DNA from: Comamonadaceae bacterium
GTDB taxonomy: Bacteria; Pseudomonadota; Gammaproteobacteria; Burkholderiales; Burkholderiaceae_C
Length of the DNA: 38,448 nucleotides
Assembly: GCA_947372865.1 (NCBI GenBank)
Contig: CANBVJ010000030.1
Coordinates: 1-38,448, forward strand
Reading direction: 5' to 3'
Shown: piece after piece, positions 6,379 through 17,100 of the stretch
Position numbering within the stretch: position 1 is the stretch's first letter
How the letters are laid out: each line of letters begins with the position of its first letter
Translations under genes and position numbers: made by a program
Notes under the pieces: generated by a model
Databases searched by the model: none
Seen by the model: the letters and a program-made list of their open reading frames with translations, nothing else
What the model was told of the DNA's origin: nothing

Positions 6379-7698
6379 ATGCAGCCCATTGCCCGCCCTG
6401 TTTCCTTGCTTCCCCCTGATGACGTGCTGCGCGCCCCGCTGCACAACGAAGTGCACGCCCGCCCCCCGGCAAGCCTGCAACTGCCCGCGCTGGTGGTGTT
6501 TGTGGCGGTGCTCAATGCGGGTGTCTCGCGCCAGCAGGAGTGGGAGCATTTGCGCCAGTTGCCCGGCCAGGGCGATTTGCCGCAGGATAGCCTGGCGGAC
6601 AACTTCTTGCGCCTGCGCCTGGACGGCTACACCGTCAAATGGGAGCGCCACACCGAATTCACCCGCTACTCCATCGTGCAGCAGTTGCCGTCGTCCGACG
6701 TGATGCACAGCGCAGCCGACCTGGGCGCCCAGCTCGCGCTGCCGCCCGAGTGGCTGCGGCGCATTCCCGGCCCCACGGTGGCGGCGGTGGCGCTGGCCAT
6801 GGTGCACGGAGATTTGGCGCAAGACGGCGCCTTGATGGAGCAGGCCCGCCACTGGCTGGGCGGCACCCAAGTGGTGGCTTCGCTGCTGGGTAACGGGCAC
6901 TCCTGCGCATTGACCGAGTTTCGGATTGGCGAGGACGGCTTTGAGCGCATGCTGGTGGTGGCGCCCTTGGGCACCAGTCCGGCGCGCGCCGGACGCATTT
7001 CGCAGCGCCTGCTGGAGATGGAGACCTACCGCCTGATGGCCCTGCGCGGCCTGCCGGTGGCCAAAGAGTTGGGCCCCATGCTGGCGCAGGCAGAGAGTGC
7101 GCTGGCCGACATGACCGCGCGACTGGAGGGTAAATCCGCCTCTGACCAGGAGCTGCTGGACGATTTGGTGGCCTTGGCCGCCCGCGTGGAGCGCGCGATT
7201 GCCGAACACAGCTACCGCTTTTCGGCCACCCAAGCCTATTACACGCTGGTGGGCCAGCGCATTGCTGAATTGCGTGAAAAAGTGGTGCCCGGCACCCAGA
7301 CGATAGGCGGCTTCATGCAGCGGCGTCTGTCGCCGGCCATGGCCACGGTGGCGGCTACGGCACAGCGCCTGGCCACGCTGTCCGAGCGGGTGTCGCGCAC
7401 CAGCGCGCTGTTGCGCACGCGGGTGGACATCGCCACCGAGCAGCAAAACCAGCAGTTGCTGGAAAAACTCACCCGCGGCCAGGATATGCAACTGCGCCTG
7501 CAAACCACGGTGGAGGGGCTGTCCATTGCGGCCATCTCGTATTACGTGGTCAGCCTGCTGTACTACGGCGCCAAGGCGCTGAAGTTTGCGGGCCTGCCCG
7601 TCAACCCCGAGATTGCCGCCGGGGCCGTGATGCCGCTGGTGCTGTGGGGTGTGTGGCGCATGACGCGGCGCATCCACGCAGCCTTGCAGCCCAAATAA
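6379..7698 (+). CDS. DUF3422 family membrane-anchored protein
   Basis: 439 aa, matching the proteobacterial DUF3422 family: N-terminal PLHNEVHARPPASLQLP, then a long, mostly helical soluble region (TAxLEGKSASDQELLDDLVALAARVE-like coiled stretches, FSATQAYYTLVGQRIAELREK, GFMQRRLSPAMATVAATAQRL). It ends in two membrane segments at about residues 378-400 (LSIAAISYYVVSLLYYGAKAL) and 405-430 (IAAGAVMPLVLWGVWRMTRRI). The role is unknown; the topology suggests an inner-membrane protein with a large soluble N-terminal domain. The frame is open back to 5785, but that part is antisense to the 135-aa gene, so the family-like start MQPIARPVSLLPPDD at 6379 is used. No strong ribosome site. Confidence 0.88.
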   Translation: MQPIARPVSLLPPDDVLRAPLHNEVHARPPASLQLPALVVFVAVLNAGVSRQQEWEHLRQLPGQGDLPQDSLADNFLRLRLDGYTVKWERHTEFTRYSIVQQLPSSDVMHSAADLGAQLALPPEWLRRIPGPTVAAVALAMVHGDLAQDGALMEQARHWLGGTQVVASLLGNGHSCALTEFRIGEDGFERMLVVAPLGTSPARAGRISQRLLEMETYRLMALRGLPVAKELGPMLAQAESALADMTARLEGKSASDQELLDDLVALAARVERAIAEHSYRFSATQAYYTLVGQRIAELREKVVPGTQTIGGFMQRRLSPAMATVAATAQRLATLSERVSRTSALLRTRVDIATEQQNQQLLEKLTRGQDMQLRLQTTVEGLSIAAISYYVVSLLYYGAKALKFAGLPVNPEIAAGAVMPLVLWGVWRMTRRIHAALQPK

Positions 7699-7725
7699 GC
7701 GGGCGCCGCATGCGGCTTGGCCGCC

Positions 7726-9024
7726 TTAGTGGGCGCCGTAGCCCATGGTTTGCGGCAGCCACAACACGATTTGCGGGAAAAACGTCATGGCCAGCAGTAG
7801 CGCCAGCAGCATGACGAGAAAGGGCCAGCCCTCGCGCATCATTTCGCCAATCGGGATGCCGGTCAGGGCCTTGGTCACAAACAGCAGCATGCCAAAGGGC
7901 GGGTGGATCAGGCCGATCATCATGTTCAGCACGACGAGCACGCCAAAGTGCACCAGGTCCACGCCCAACAGCGTGGCCGCAGGCAAGAGCATTGGCACAA
8001 ACACCAGCAGCAGCACCGACACGTCCAAAAAGCAGCCCAGCACCAAAAACAGCAGGTTCACCAGCAGCAAAAACTGGATTTGCGAGAGTTGCATGCCTGA
8101 GACCCACTGCGCCATGGCCTGGGGCACGCCCTCGGCAGTGAGTGCGTAATTGAGCATGAAAGAGCCCGCCAAAATAAGCGTGATGACCGCGCTGCCACGC
8201 GCCGACTCCAGCACCACGGCCCAAAAGCCGCGCCAGTCCAGCGCGCGAAACACCAGCGTGGACAAAATTAGCGCATGCAAGGCCGCCACGGCCGCCGCTT
8301 CGGTGGGGGTGAAGGCGCCCGAATAAATTCCGCCAAGCAAAACAAGGGGCATGGACAAGGGCAGGGCGCCACGAAAGGCCAGCCCCGCCCATTCCGAGCG
8401 GGGCACGGGCGCCTCGCGCGGCATATTGCGCCGCACCGCGATCCAGTGCACCACCAGCATCATCAGGCCCGCCATCAAAAAACCCGGCACCACGCCGCCC
8501 AAGAACAGCGCGCCCACCGAGGTGCCTGACACCAGCGCATAAATCACCATGGGAATGGACGGTGGAATGATGGGCCCCAGCGTGGCGCTGGCCACCACCA
8601 CCGCACCAGCAAAGCCGCGCGAATACTCGGGTTTTTTCAGCATTTGCCGAATGGTGACCAGGCCGGGGCCAGCCGCGTCGGCAATGGCGCTGCCGCTCAT
8701 GCCCGAAAAAATGACGCTGACCAAAATGTCCACCTGCGCCAGGCCACCGCGCATGGGGCCGACCAGAATGCGGCAAAAGTCAAATATCCGCTCGCTCACC
8801 GTGCCCGCGTTCATCAGGTTGGCGGCAAACACAAAGAGCGGCACGGCCAGCAGCACATAGCTGTTGTACAGGCCGTTGCACACCTGTTCTGCCACCAGAC
8901 CTAAGTCTTGGTGCGTGGCCAGAAGATAAGCAACGCCAGCGGCCAGCATGCCAAAGCCAATGGGCATGCGCAGCAGCAAGGCGGCCACCAGCACGCCCAC
9001 CAAAACCAGCATGCCGACGGTCAT
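7726..9024 (-). CDS. dctM: TRAP transporter large membrane subunit (DctM)
   Basis: 432 aa, about 11-13 hydrophobic segments, family-typical length. Large permease of a tripartite ATP-independent periplasmic transporter; it couples sodium or proton entry to uptake of an organic acid. Motifs: start MTVGMLVLVGVLVAALLLRMPIGFGML, AVPLFVFAANLMNAGTVSERIFDF, FSGMSGSAIADAAGPG, LGPIIPPSIPMVIYALVSGTSVGALFLGG and LIHPPFGMLLFVT. Last gene of dctP-dctQ-dctM, 10 bp after dctQ. The frame runs 20 codons further upstream, but ATG 9024 fits the family. Substrate not deducible; many family members carry C4-dicarboxylates or sugar acids. Confidence 0.93.
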   Translation of the reverse strand: MTVGMLVLVGVLVAALLLRMPIGFGMLAAGVAYLLATHQDLGLVAEQVCNGLYNSYVLLAVPLFVFAANLMNAGTVSERIFDFCRILVGPMRGGLAQVDILVSVIFSGMSGSAIADAAGPGLVTIRQMLKKPEYSRGFAGAVVVASATLGPIIPPSIPMVIYALVSGTSVGALFLGGVVPGFLMAGLMMLVVHWIAVRRNMPREAPVPRSEWAGLAFRGALPLSMPLVLLGGIYSGAFTPTEAAAVAALHALILSTLVFRALDWRGFWAVVLESARGSAVITLILAGSFMLNYALTAEGVPQAMAQWVSGMQLSQIQFLLLVNLLFLVLGCFLDVSVLLLVFVPMLLPAATLLGVDLVHFGVLVVLNMMIGLIHPPFGMLLFVTKALTGIPIGEMMREGWPFLVMLLALLLAMTFFPQIVLWLPQTMGYGAH

Positions 9025-9034
9025 GGAGCGCCGC

Positions 9035-9553
9035 TCATAGCCGCAGCTCGGTGTCCAGCCCGCGCCCTTGCACGGCCTGCACAATGGCCCAGGCGCTGCG
9101 CGCGCCCACGGCCACCAAGAGCATCACAAAAGGCAGGTAAATCCACATAAACGAGATGCCCAGCACCGGCGAGCCCTCGCGGCCCATAAAGTGCACATAG
9201 TCCCAGCTCGCGGGCAGGGCCACGCAGGCCAGGCCGCCCACCAGCAGGTTGCCCGCAACGCGCATGGCCTGGCGGGTGCGCAGATTGGCGCTGTTCCACA
9301 GGAGGTCAAACACCACGTGCTCGCGCTCAGGCACCACCCAGGCTGCAGTCCACAAAATCACCCAAAGGTACAAGATGACGGCAGCCTCGTCGGTCCAGGG
9401 CAGGGGCTTGTTGAAGCCAAAGCGCGCGGTGATCTGGACGATAAAGACGCCAAACAAGGCCAAAAACAGCAGGCCTGCAACCGTGTTGGTGGCGCGGCGC
9501 CAGGCCTTGCCTATTGCGGCGGCCCAGCTTGCTGGCAATGGAGTGGGAGCCAT
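9035..9553 (-). CDS. dctQ: TRAP transporter small membrane subunit (DctQ)
   Basis: 172 aa with four hydrophobic segments (NTVAGLLFLALFGVFIVQIT; AAVILYLWVILWTAAWVVP; VAGNLLVGGLACVALP; SFMWIYLPFVMLLVAVGARS), the DctQ pattern, including the typical PLPWTDEAAVILYLW and REHVVFDLL stretches. Small partner of DctM in the inner membrane. Starts 5 bp after the dctP stop and ends 10 bp before dctM, so it is translated from the same message. Confidence 0.92.
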   Translation of the reverse strand: MAPTPLPASWAAAIGKAWRRATNTVAGLLFLALFGVFIVQITARFGFNKPLPWTDEAAVILYLWVILWTAAWVVPEREHVVFDLLWNSANLRTRQAMRVAGNLLVGGLACVALPASWDYVHFMGREGSPVLGISFMWIYLPFVMLLVAVGARSAWAIVQAVQGRGLDTELRL

Positions 9554-9558
9554 GCGAC

Positions 9559-10569
9559 TTAACGCACCGCGTTGATGCGCTCCACCAGCCCGGCGGGCCA
9601 GGCTTTGGCGTAGTCCGAGTTTTGGTAGCTGTGCTGCACCGATTTGTGAAAAGCATCCAGGTCGGGCGTGGTGATTTGCAGGCCTTCTTTACGGAAAAAT
9701 TCGACCAGTTGCGCCTCTTCCTTGATGCGGTTTTCGTTGTTGTAGGCGGCAGCGGCTTGCGCGGCGGCTGTTACTTTTTGGCGCTGGGCGGGCGCCATGG
9801 CGGCCAGGCTTTTATTGGAAATGGCGATAAACAGGCTGTCTACCAAATGGCTGGTGAGCACGATTTGTTTGGTCACCTCGTAAAACTTGGCCGCGCGCAC
9901 CGAGGGCAGCGGGTTGTCCTGGCCGTCGATGGTGCCGGTTTTCAGGCCCAGATACACCTCGCCAAACGCCAGCGGCGTTGCCGTGGCGCCCAGGGCCTCG
10001 CCCAAAAACAGCCACTCTTTGGAGCCGGGCATGCGCAGCTTCACGCCCTTGAGGTCGGCGGGGGTGTTGACCTTGCGCATCTCGCGCAGATTGAGCTGGC
10101 GCGTGCCCAGATAGGCGGTGGCCAGGGGCGTGACGTCCATTTTCTCGGACACCAGTTTGAACATCTCAGCGCCAATTGGGCCCTGGAAAATCTTTTGCTG
10201 CTGCGCCGGGTCGCGCACCATATAGCCCGCCGTAAACACCGAAAACGCCGGCACGAACTTGGCAATATCAAACGACGACAGGGTGCTGAGTTCCAGGTTG
10301 CCGCGCGCCATGGCGGCAGATTCGGCGCCTTGTTTGAACAGCGAGGCGTTGAGGTTGATTTGCACGTCAAACTCACCGGGCGCGCTTTTTTCCAGGCTGT
10401 CTTTGAACACGGTCCACATCTTGGCGTGCCAGTCTTCGGGCACGGCCGGGCTGGAAATGCGCAACACCACCTTGCTTTGCGCCAGCACGGGCAGCGCGCT
10501 GGCACCCAGGGCTGCGGTGGCCGCCAGCAGGCGGCGGCGGTTCAGGGCGGGCGTGGCTCGGTCTTGCAT
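9559..10569 (-). CDS. dctP: TRAP transporter periplasmic substrate-binding protein (DctP)
   Basis: 336 aa. The N-terminus (NRRRLLAATAALGASALPVLAQ) is a signal peptide with a Tat-like RRR-LL motif, cleaved near VLA-Q. The mature protein is a DctP-type receptor: LRISSPAVPEDWHAKMWTVF, a mid-protein carboxylate-binding region ADLKGVKLRMPGSKEWLF (the Arg in KLRMP is the conserved acid-binding residue), LAFGEVYLGLKTGTIDGQDN and a helical C-terminus. It captures an organic acid in the periplasm and hands it to DctQM. First gene of the operon, with GGAGAC ~7 bp before the start. Only 52 bp separate it from the glnD stop, with no clear terminator, so partial read-through from glnD is possible. Confidence 0.94.
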   Translation of the reverse strand: MQDRATPALNRRRLLAATAALGASALPVLAQSKVVLRISSPAVPEDWHAKMWTVFKDSLEKSAPGEFDVQINLNASLFKQGAESAAMARGNLELSTLSSFDIAKFVPAFSVFTAGYMVRDPAQQQKIFQGPIGAEMFKLVSEKMDVTPLATAYLGTRQLNLREMRKVNTPADLKGVKLRMPGSKEWLFLGEALGATATPLAFGEVYLGLKTGTIDGQDNPLPSVRAAKFYEVTKQIVLTSHLVDSLFIAISNKSLAAMAPAQRQKVTAAAQAAAAYNNENRIKEEAQLVEFFRKEGLQITTPDLDAFHKSVQHSYQNSDYAKAWPAGLVERINAVR

Positions 10570-10621
10570 GTTGTGTCTCCGTCTTTATGGAATGTGTTGC
10601 CGCTTTGGCGCGGCTATTGTG

Positions 10622-13216
10622 TCAGTAGGCCAGCGCTTCGAGCAGCTCGGTTTCAATCGCGATCTGGGTTTTGTTGTGCTGCAACTGGGCGCCGTGGACC
10701 AAAAAGGTGTCCTCCACCCGCTCGCCCAAGGTGGCGACTTTGGCCAGGTGCACCGCTACCTGGTGGCGCGCCAGCACCAGCGCCACCGAATACAAAAGGC
10801 CAGGCCGGTCGCTGGCCGAGATATTGAGCAGCCAGTTTTGCGCCTTCTCGTCCGGACGCAGGGTGACGCGCGGCGCAATCGGAAAGCTCTTGACCCGGCG
10901 CGACACCCGGCCTTTGGACGGTTTGGGCAGCGGCCCGGCCGTCGCGATGGTCAGCGCAAGCTCGGTCTCCAGCATGCTGGTTAGGGCCTGGTAATGCTCT
11001 TCCATGCCTGCCGAGGTCACCACTTCAAAGGTGTCCAGCGCGTAGCCGGTTTGCGTGGTGTGAATCCGGGCGTCCACGATGCTGAAGGACGCCTGGTCAA
11101 AGTAGCCGCAAATGCGGGCAAACAAATCCGGCTGGTCGGGCGTGTAGACCAGCACTTGCAGGCCTTCGCCAATGGTGGAGCGGCGCGCGCGCACCACCGG
11201 CGTGGTGGTTTGCACATGGCGCGAGAGCTGTTTGGTGTGCCAGGCGATGTCGGCGGCGTCGTGGCGCATGAAGTAGCTCACGTCCAGCGTGGCCCACAGC
11301 GCCTTGTGCGCCTCGAAGGGCAGGGCGTAGAGCGCCAGGTTGACCAGGGCTTCGCGCTTGCGGCTTTCTACTTCGGCGTCGGCGTCCGGCGCGCGGCCAC
11401 CGAGTACGCGCATGGTGTAGCGGTACAGGTCTTCGAGCAGTTTGCCTTTCCAGGCGTTCCACACCTTGGGCGAGGTGCCGCGGATGTCGGCCACCGTGAG
11501 CAGGTACAGGGCGGTCAGATTGCGCTCGTTGCCCACGCGCTGGGCAAATTTGGCAATCACCGTGCTGTCGCTCAGGTCGGACTTTTGTGCTATCCGGCTC
11601 ATGGTCAGGTGTTCGCCCACCAAAAATTCGATCAGCGCCGTGTCCTCGGCGTTAATGCCGTGTTGCTTGCAAAAGCGCCGCGCCTCCACACAGCCCAGTT
11701 CGGAATGGTCGCCGCCGCGCCCTTTGGCAATGTCGTGGAAGAGGGCGGCCACATACAGCAGCCAGGGCTTGTCCCAGCCTGCGGCCAGTTGCGAGCAAAA
11801 CGGGTATTCGTGCGCGTGCTCGACGATAAAGAAGCGCCGCATATTGCGCAGCACCGTCAGGATGTGCTGGTCCACCGTGTAGACGTGGAACAGGTCGTGC
11901 TGCATTTGCCCAACGATGCGCCGAAACACCCACAAATAGCGCCCCAGCACCGAAGTCTGGTTCATCAGGCGCATGGCGTGGGTGATGCCGCCGGGCTGCA
12001 TCAGGATGGACATGAACGTGGCGCGGTTCACCGGGTCGCTGCGAAAGCCGCTGTCCATCAGGCCGCGCGCGTTGTAGAGCGCGCGCAGGGTGCGGGCGGA
12101 CAAACCCTTCACACCCACAGTGGTCTGGTAGAGCAAAAAGGTTTCCAAAATCGCGTGCGGCTCGCGCTGGTACAGATCGTCGCTGGCCACGTCCAGCATG
12201 CCGGCCTTGTCGTTGAAGCGTTCGTTGATCGGGCGCAGCGCGTGGGTCGAGGGGTTGAGCCGTTCCTCGATGTTCATCAGCAAAATCAGGTTGAGCTGCG
12301 TTACCGCCTTTGCGGCCCAGTAGTAGCGCTTCATCAGCGCCTCGCTGGCGCGCACCATGGTGCTGGTGCCGGTGGTGCCGCTGCTGGTAGCCACATAGCC
12401 AAAGGACTCGGCCACCGGCGTTTGCAGGTCAAACACCAGCCTGTCTTCGCGCCGCTTGGCGGTGGCGTGCAACCGGGCGCGGATCAAAAACAGCAGCGAC
12501 TCGTTGTGCTGGATTTGCTGCGTCTCAAAAGCCGTGGCCAGACCCACCTTGGCCAGATCGGCCCAGGTTTGCCCAAGGCGCGCAGCCTTGGCGACCCACA
12601 AAATGGCTTGCAAATCGCGAATGCCGCCGGGCGACTCTTTGCAGTTGGGTTCCAGCGAATAGGGCGTGTCTTCAAACTTGGTGTGGCGCTGGCGCAACTC
12701 CAGCGTTTTGGCCACAAAAAAAGCTTTGGGGTCCAGCGCCTCAAAAAAGGCGGTTTTGAACTGCGCCACCAAAGCAGCGTCACCCGCGACCAGGCGGCAT
12801 TCCAGCAGCGCGGTTTGCACCGTCACGTCTTTGCTGGCTTCGCTCACGCAGTCGGGCACGGTACGCACGCTCGAACCGATCTCCAGCCCCGCGTCCCAGC
12901 AGCTGCCAATGAACAGCTCCACGCGCTGCGACAGCGCCGCGTCGTCCTGCGCCCCTTCGGGCAGCAGCACCAGCACGTCCACATCAGAGTACGGAAACAG
13001 CTCGGCGCGGCCATAGCCGCCCACGGCCAGCAGCGCGCAGGGCGCCGCCAGGCCAGACTGGGTCCACAGCGTGACCAGCAAATCGTCCGCCAGGCCAGAG
13101 AACTGGCGCAGCACCTTGTGGATGCCGCGCGGCGAAAAGCCCGGTGCCTGCAGGCGCTGCAGGATTTGCGCTTTTTGCGCGCGGTAAGCGGCGCGCAGCA
13201 CCTGCAAATCGGTCAT
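10622..13216 (-). CDS. glnD: [Protein-PII] uridylyltransferase/uridylyl-removing enzyme (GlnD)
   Basis: 864 aa, usual GlnD length. Cytosolic glutamine sensor that uridylylates PII proteins when glutamine is low and removes UMP when it is high. The nucleotidyltransferase domain has GGYGR at residues 66-70 and the DVD metal motif at 78-80 ([12 protein letters not shown]). The HD hydrolase domain has [18 protein letters not shown] around residue 493. Two ACT domains follow at the C-terminus ([42 protein letters not shown]). Lies 28 bp after map on the same strand, a common proteobacterial order. No clear ribosome site at ATG 13216. Confidence 0.97.
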   Translation of the reverse strand: MTDLQVLRAAYRAQKAQILQRLQAPGFSPRGIHKVLRQFSGLADDLLVTLWTQSGLAAPCALLAVGGYGRAELFPYSDVDVLVLLPEGAQDDAALSQRVELFIGSCWDAGLEIGSSVRTVPDCVSEASKDVTVQTALLECRLVAGDAALVAQFKTAFFEALDPKAFFVAKTLELRQRHTKFEDTPYSLEPNCKESPGGIRDLQAILWVAKAARLGQTWADLAKVGLATAFETQQIQHNESLLFLIRARLHATAKRREDRLVFDLQTPVAESFGYVATSSGTTGTSTMVRASEALMKRYYWAAKAVTQLNLILLMNIEERLNPSTHALRPINERFNDKAGMLDVASDDLYQREPHAILETFLLYQTTVGVKGLSARTLRALYNARGLMDSGFRSDPVNRATFMSILMQPGGITHAMRLMNQTSVLGRYLWVFRRIVGQMQHDLFHVYTVDQHILTVLRNMRRFFIVEHAHEYPFCSQLAAGWDKPWLLYVAALFHDIAKGRGGDHSELGCVEARRFCKQHGINAEDTALIEFLVGEHLTMSRIAQKSDLSDSTVIAKFAQRVGNERNLTALYLLTVADIRGTSPKVWNAWKGKLLEDLYRYTMRVLGGRAPDADAEVESRKREALVNLALYALPFEAHKALWATLDVSYFMRHDAADIAWHTKQLSRHVQTTTPVVRARRSTIGEGLQVLVYTPDQPDLFARICGYFDQASFSIVDARIHTTQTGYALDTFEVVTSAGMEEHYQALTSMLETELALTIATAGPLPKPSKGRVSRRVKSFPIAPRVTLRPDEKAQNWLLNISASDRPGLLYSVALVLARHQVAVHLAKVATLGERVEDTFLVHGAQLQHNKTQIAIETELLEALAY

Positions 13217-13244
13217 GGGAACGGAACCGGAGAGCGGCGCGGGC

Positions 13245-14060
13245 TCAGGCCTGGGCGCTGACGAAGGCCGGAATCGGCGGGCTGCCCGCCGACAGCGTCA
13301 GCACCTCGTAGCCCGTGGGCGTGACCAGCACCGTGTGTTCCCACTGCGCCGAGAGCGAGCGGTCTTGGGTGACGATGGTCCAGCCGTCTTTTTCGGGGCC
13401 TTCCTTGATTTCTTTGCGCCCGGCGTTGATCATGGGCTCAATCGTAAAAGTCATGCCCTCGACCAATTTTTCCAGCGTGCCGGGGCGGCCGTAGTGCAGC
13501 ACCTGCGGCTCTTCATGGAACACCTGGCCGATACCGTGGCCGCAAAATTCGCGCACCACGCTAAAGCCATGGCCTTCGGCAAAGCGCTGAATTGCGTGGC
13601 CAATGTCGCCCAAATGGATGCCGGGCTTGACCATTTTGATGCCGTGCCACATCGCCTCGTAGGTGATGTGCGCCAGGCGTTTGGCAGCGATGGAGGCCTC
13701 GCCCACAAAGAACATGCGGCTGGTGTCACCATGCCAGCTGTCTTTGATGACGGTCACGTCGATATTGACCACGTCGCCTTTTTTAAGCTGCTTGTCGTTG
13801 GGAATGCCGTGGCAGACCTGGTGGTTGACCGAGGTGCAGATCGACTTGGGGTAGGGAATCTTGCCCCCGCCGGTGTAGTTCAACGGCGCCGGAATGCCGC
13901 CTTGCACGTTGACGATGTAGTCGTAGGCCAGTTTGTCCAGCGCGTTGGTGGTCACACCGGGCACGACGAAGGGGGTCAGGTAGTCCAGAACCTCAGAGGC
14001 GAGCTTGCCCGCAATGCGCATGCCCGCAATACCTTGGGCGTCTTTGTAAGTGATAGTCAT
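13245..14060 (-). CDS. map: Methionine aminopeptidase, type I
   Basis: 271 aa. Removes the initiator Met from new proteins in the cytosol. All five metal ligands are visible: Asp in [21 protein letters not shown] (two Asp), His in [11 protein letters not shown], Glu in FTIEPMI and Glu in QWEHTVLV. The substrate loop [14 protein letters not shown] is also typical. The frame stays open to 14573, but that part is antisense to purL. ATG 14060 gives the normal [15 protein letters not shown] start, with only a weak ribosome site. Head-to-head with purL across 93 bp; upstream gene of glnD. Confidence 0.97.
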   Translation of the reverse strand: MTITYKDAQGIAGMRIAGKLASEVLDYLTPFVVPGVTTNALDKLAYDYIVNVQGGIPAPLNYTGGGKIPYPKSICTSVNHQVCHGIPNDKQLKKGDVVNIDVTVIKDSWHGDTSRMFFVGEASIAAKRLAHITYEAMWHGIKMVKPGIHLGDIGHAIQRFAEGHGFSVVREFCGHGIGQVFHEEPQVLHYGRPGTLEKLVEGMTFTIEPMINAGRKEIKEGPEKDGWTIVTQDRSLSAQWEHTVLVTPTGYEVLTLSAGSPPIPAFVSAQA

Positions 14061-14153
14061 TGCCCGATTATCCCAAGGTTTGGCTTGCGGGGCTGCGCGC
14101 CTGTGCGGTAGGTAAAATTCCGTGCTGTTTCCACCCCCACCAAAGCCTTCCCC

Positions 14154-17100
14154 GTGACCCTGCACCTCTCCACCTTCGACGGCGGCAACGCGCTCAGCCG
14201 TTTCCGCGCCGCCTCTCTTTTGACCGCTTTGCAGGGAGTTCACGACAAGATCAGCGGCGTATCCGGCCGTTATGTGCATTGGGTGGCCAGCACGGGCGCG
14301 CCTGACGCGGCCCTGAGCGCGCAACTCAGCGCCTTGCTGCAGTATGGCGAACCCTATGTGGGCGGCTTGGATGGCACGCTTTTGCTGGTGTCGCCTCGCC
14401 TGGGCACCTTGTCGCCCTGGGCGTCCAAGGCCACGGACATTGCGCACAACTGCGGCTTGGCCGTCAAACGCGTAGAGCGCATGGTGGAATACCGGCTCAC
14501 GCTCAAAAGCGGTTTGCTGTCCAAAGCCAGCTTGTCTGCCGAACAGCTCCAGGCCTGCGCCGCCTTGCTGCACGACCGCATGACCGAGAGCGTGTTTACC
14601 GACCGCGTGCAGGCCGAGGCCCTGTTTGGCGCCCTGCCGGCGGCCCCATTGGACACCTGCGACGTGCTCGGTGGCGGGCGCGCTGCGCTACTTGAAGCCA
14701 ATGTGCGCTTTGGCCTGGCGCTGGCCGACGACGAGATCGACTACCTGGTGCACGCCTTTACCGGCTTGCAGCGCAACCCCACCGACGTGGAGCTGATGAT
14801 GTTCGCCCAAGCGAACAGCGAACACTGCCGCCACAAAATCTTCAACGCCGAATTCACCATCGACGGTGTGGCCCAGACCAGCAGCATGTTTGGCATGATC
14901 CGCTACACCCACCAAACCCACCCTCAGCACATGCTGGTGGCGTATTCAGACAACGCGTCTGTGATGGAAGGCGGCCAAGTCGAGCGCTTTTCAGCCTCGG
15001 CCAGCACTGCGGCCCAGGGCGTGCAGTCGCCCGCGTACCAAAAGTCGCAGGCCACCCAGCACATCTTGATGAAGGTGGAAACCCACAACCACCCCACAGC
15101 CATTTCTCCCTTCCCCGGCGCCTCCACCGGCGCGGGCGGCGAGATCCGCGACGAAGGTGCTACCGGGCGCGGCTCCAAACCCAAAGCCGGCCTGACTGGC
15201 TTTACCGTCTCCACAATTAATTGGGGTCAGATTCCAATTAATTCCAAGGCGAACGCCACGTACGGCAAGCCCGAGCACATCGCCAGCCCCTTGCAGATCA
15301 TGATCGAAGGCCCCTTGGGCGGTGCGGCGTTCAACAACGAGTTTGGGCGGCCCAATTTGCTGGGCTACTTTCGGGAATACGAGCAAAGCGTTTCCAGCAG
15401 CACGGACACGGTGCAGCGCGGCTACCACAAGCCCATCATGATTGCCGGCGGCCTGGGCGTGATTGACGCCACGCAGACCCACAAGATCGAGTTTCCGGCC
15501 GGCAGCTTGCTGATTCAGCTCGGCGGACCGGGCATGCGCATTGGCATGGGCGGCAGCGCGGCAAGCTCCATGGCCACCGGGGCCAACGCCGCCGACCTGG
15601 ACTTTGACTCAGTGCAACGCGGCAACCCCGAAATGGAACGCCGCGCGCAAGAGGTGATCAACCAGTGCTGGATCTTGGGCCAAGATAGTGGCGCCGGTGG
15701 CATGGGCAACCCGATTTTGGCGATCCACGACGTGGGAGCCGGCGGCTTGTCCAACGCCTTCCCCGAGCTGACCAACGACGCCGGCCGGGGCGCCCGCTTT
15801 GACCTGCGCGCCGTGCCGTTGGAAGAAAGCGGCTTGGCGCCCAAAGAAATCTGGTGCAACGAAAGCCAAGAACGCTACGTCCTGGCCATCGCCCCTGAAT
15901 CGCTGGCGCTGTTTACCGCCCTGTGCGAGCGCGAACGCTGCCCGTTTGCGGTGGTAGGCGTGGCTACCGAGGAGCGCCAACTGGTGTTGGCCGATAGCGC
16001 GGCTAAGGCCGATGCATCAGCTCCAGTCAATATGCCCATGAACGTGTTGCTGGGCAAGCCTCCAAAAATGCACCGCGACGTCAAAACCGTTGAACGTAGC
16101 TTTGCGCCCCTGAACTTGACCGGCGTCAGCCTGCAACAAGCCGTCATCGACGTGCTGTCGCACCCCACCGTAGCGTCCAAACGCTTTCTTGTGACCATTG
16201 GCGACCGCACCGTGGGCGGCCTCACGCACCGCGACCAGATGGTCGGACCCTGGCAAGTGCCGGTGGCCGATTGCGCGGTCACGCTGGCGGATTACAAGGG
16301 CTTTGGCGGCGAGGCCATGGCCATGGGCGAACGCACGCCCATGGCGGCAGTGGACGCCCCGGCCTCGGGCCGTATGGCCGTGGCCGAAGCCATTACCAAC
16401 TTGCTGGCCGCGCCCATTGAATTGCCACGCGTCAAACTCTCGGCCAACTGGATGGCCGCCTGCGGCGAGCCGGGCGAAGACGCCGCGCTGTACGCCACGG
16501 TCAAAGCGGTAGGCCTGGAACTCTGCCCGGCGCTGGGCGTTTCCATCCCCGTGGGCAAAGACTCGTTGTCCATGCGCACGCAGTGGAAGGACACTGAGGG
16601 CGCCAAGAAAGTCACCTCGCCGGTGTCGCTCATCGTCACCGCATTTGCCACCTTGGGCGACGTGCGTGCCACGCTCACGCCCCAGCTCGACGCGACCCAA
16701 GACACCACGCTGGTGCTCATCGACCTGGGCTACGGCCAAAACCGCATGGCCACCAGCATCCTGGCGCAAACCCTGAACCAAGTGGGCGACCAAGTGCCCG
16801 ATCTGGACCAAGCGCAAGACCTGGTGGCGCTGGTCAACGCCGTCAACGCCCTGCGCGCGGACGGGAAAATCCTGGCCTACCACGACCGCAGTGACGGTGG
16901 TTTGCTTGCCGCTGTGGCCGAGATGGCGTTTGCCGGACGCGTGGGCGTGGCGCTAAACGTGGACATGCTCGTGTTGGAGGGTGACGGTGTGTCCGACAGC
17001 CGCATGGACGTGGGTGACAGCAAAAACTGGGCAGGTCAGGTCAGCGCGCGGCGCGAGGAGCTCACGCTCAAGGCCCTGTTCAACGAAGAACTTGGCGTGG

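Noticed and set aside
7705-7716. Palindrome GCCGCATGCGGC between the DUF3422 and dctM stops
   Set aside because: Short and without a T-tract; in GC-rich DNA this is expected by chance, so it is not called a terminator.
10600-10620. GCCGC/GCGGC hairpin between glnD and dctP
   Set aside because: Weak stem and no T-run on the minus strand, so not a convincing terminator.
10994-13261. A 755-codon open frame on the plus strand opposite glnD
   Set aside because: It is the mirror of glnD in high-GC DNA, rich in His/Gln/Arg/Gly with no domain pattern. glnD on the minus strand has all its catalytic motifs.
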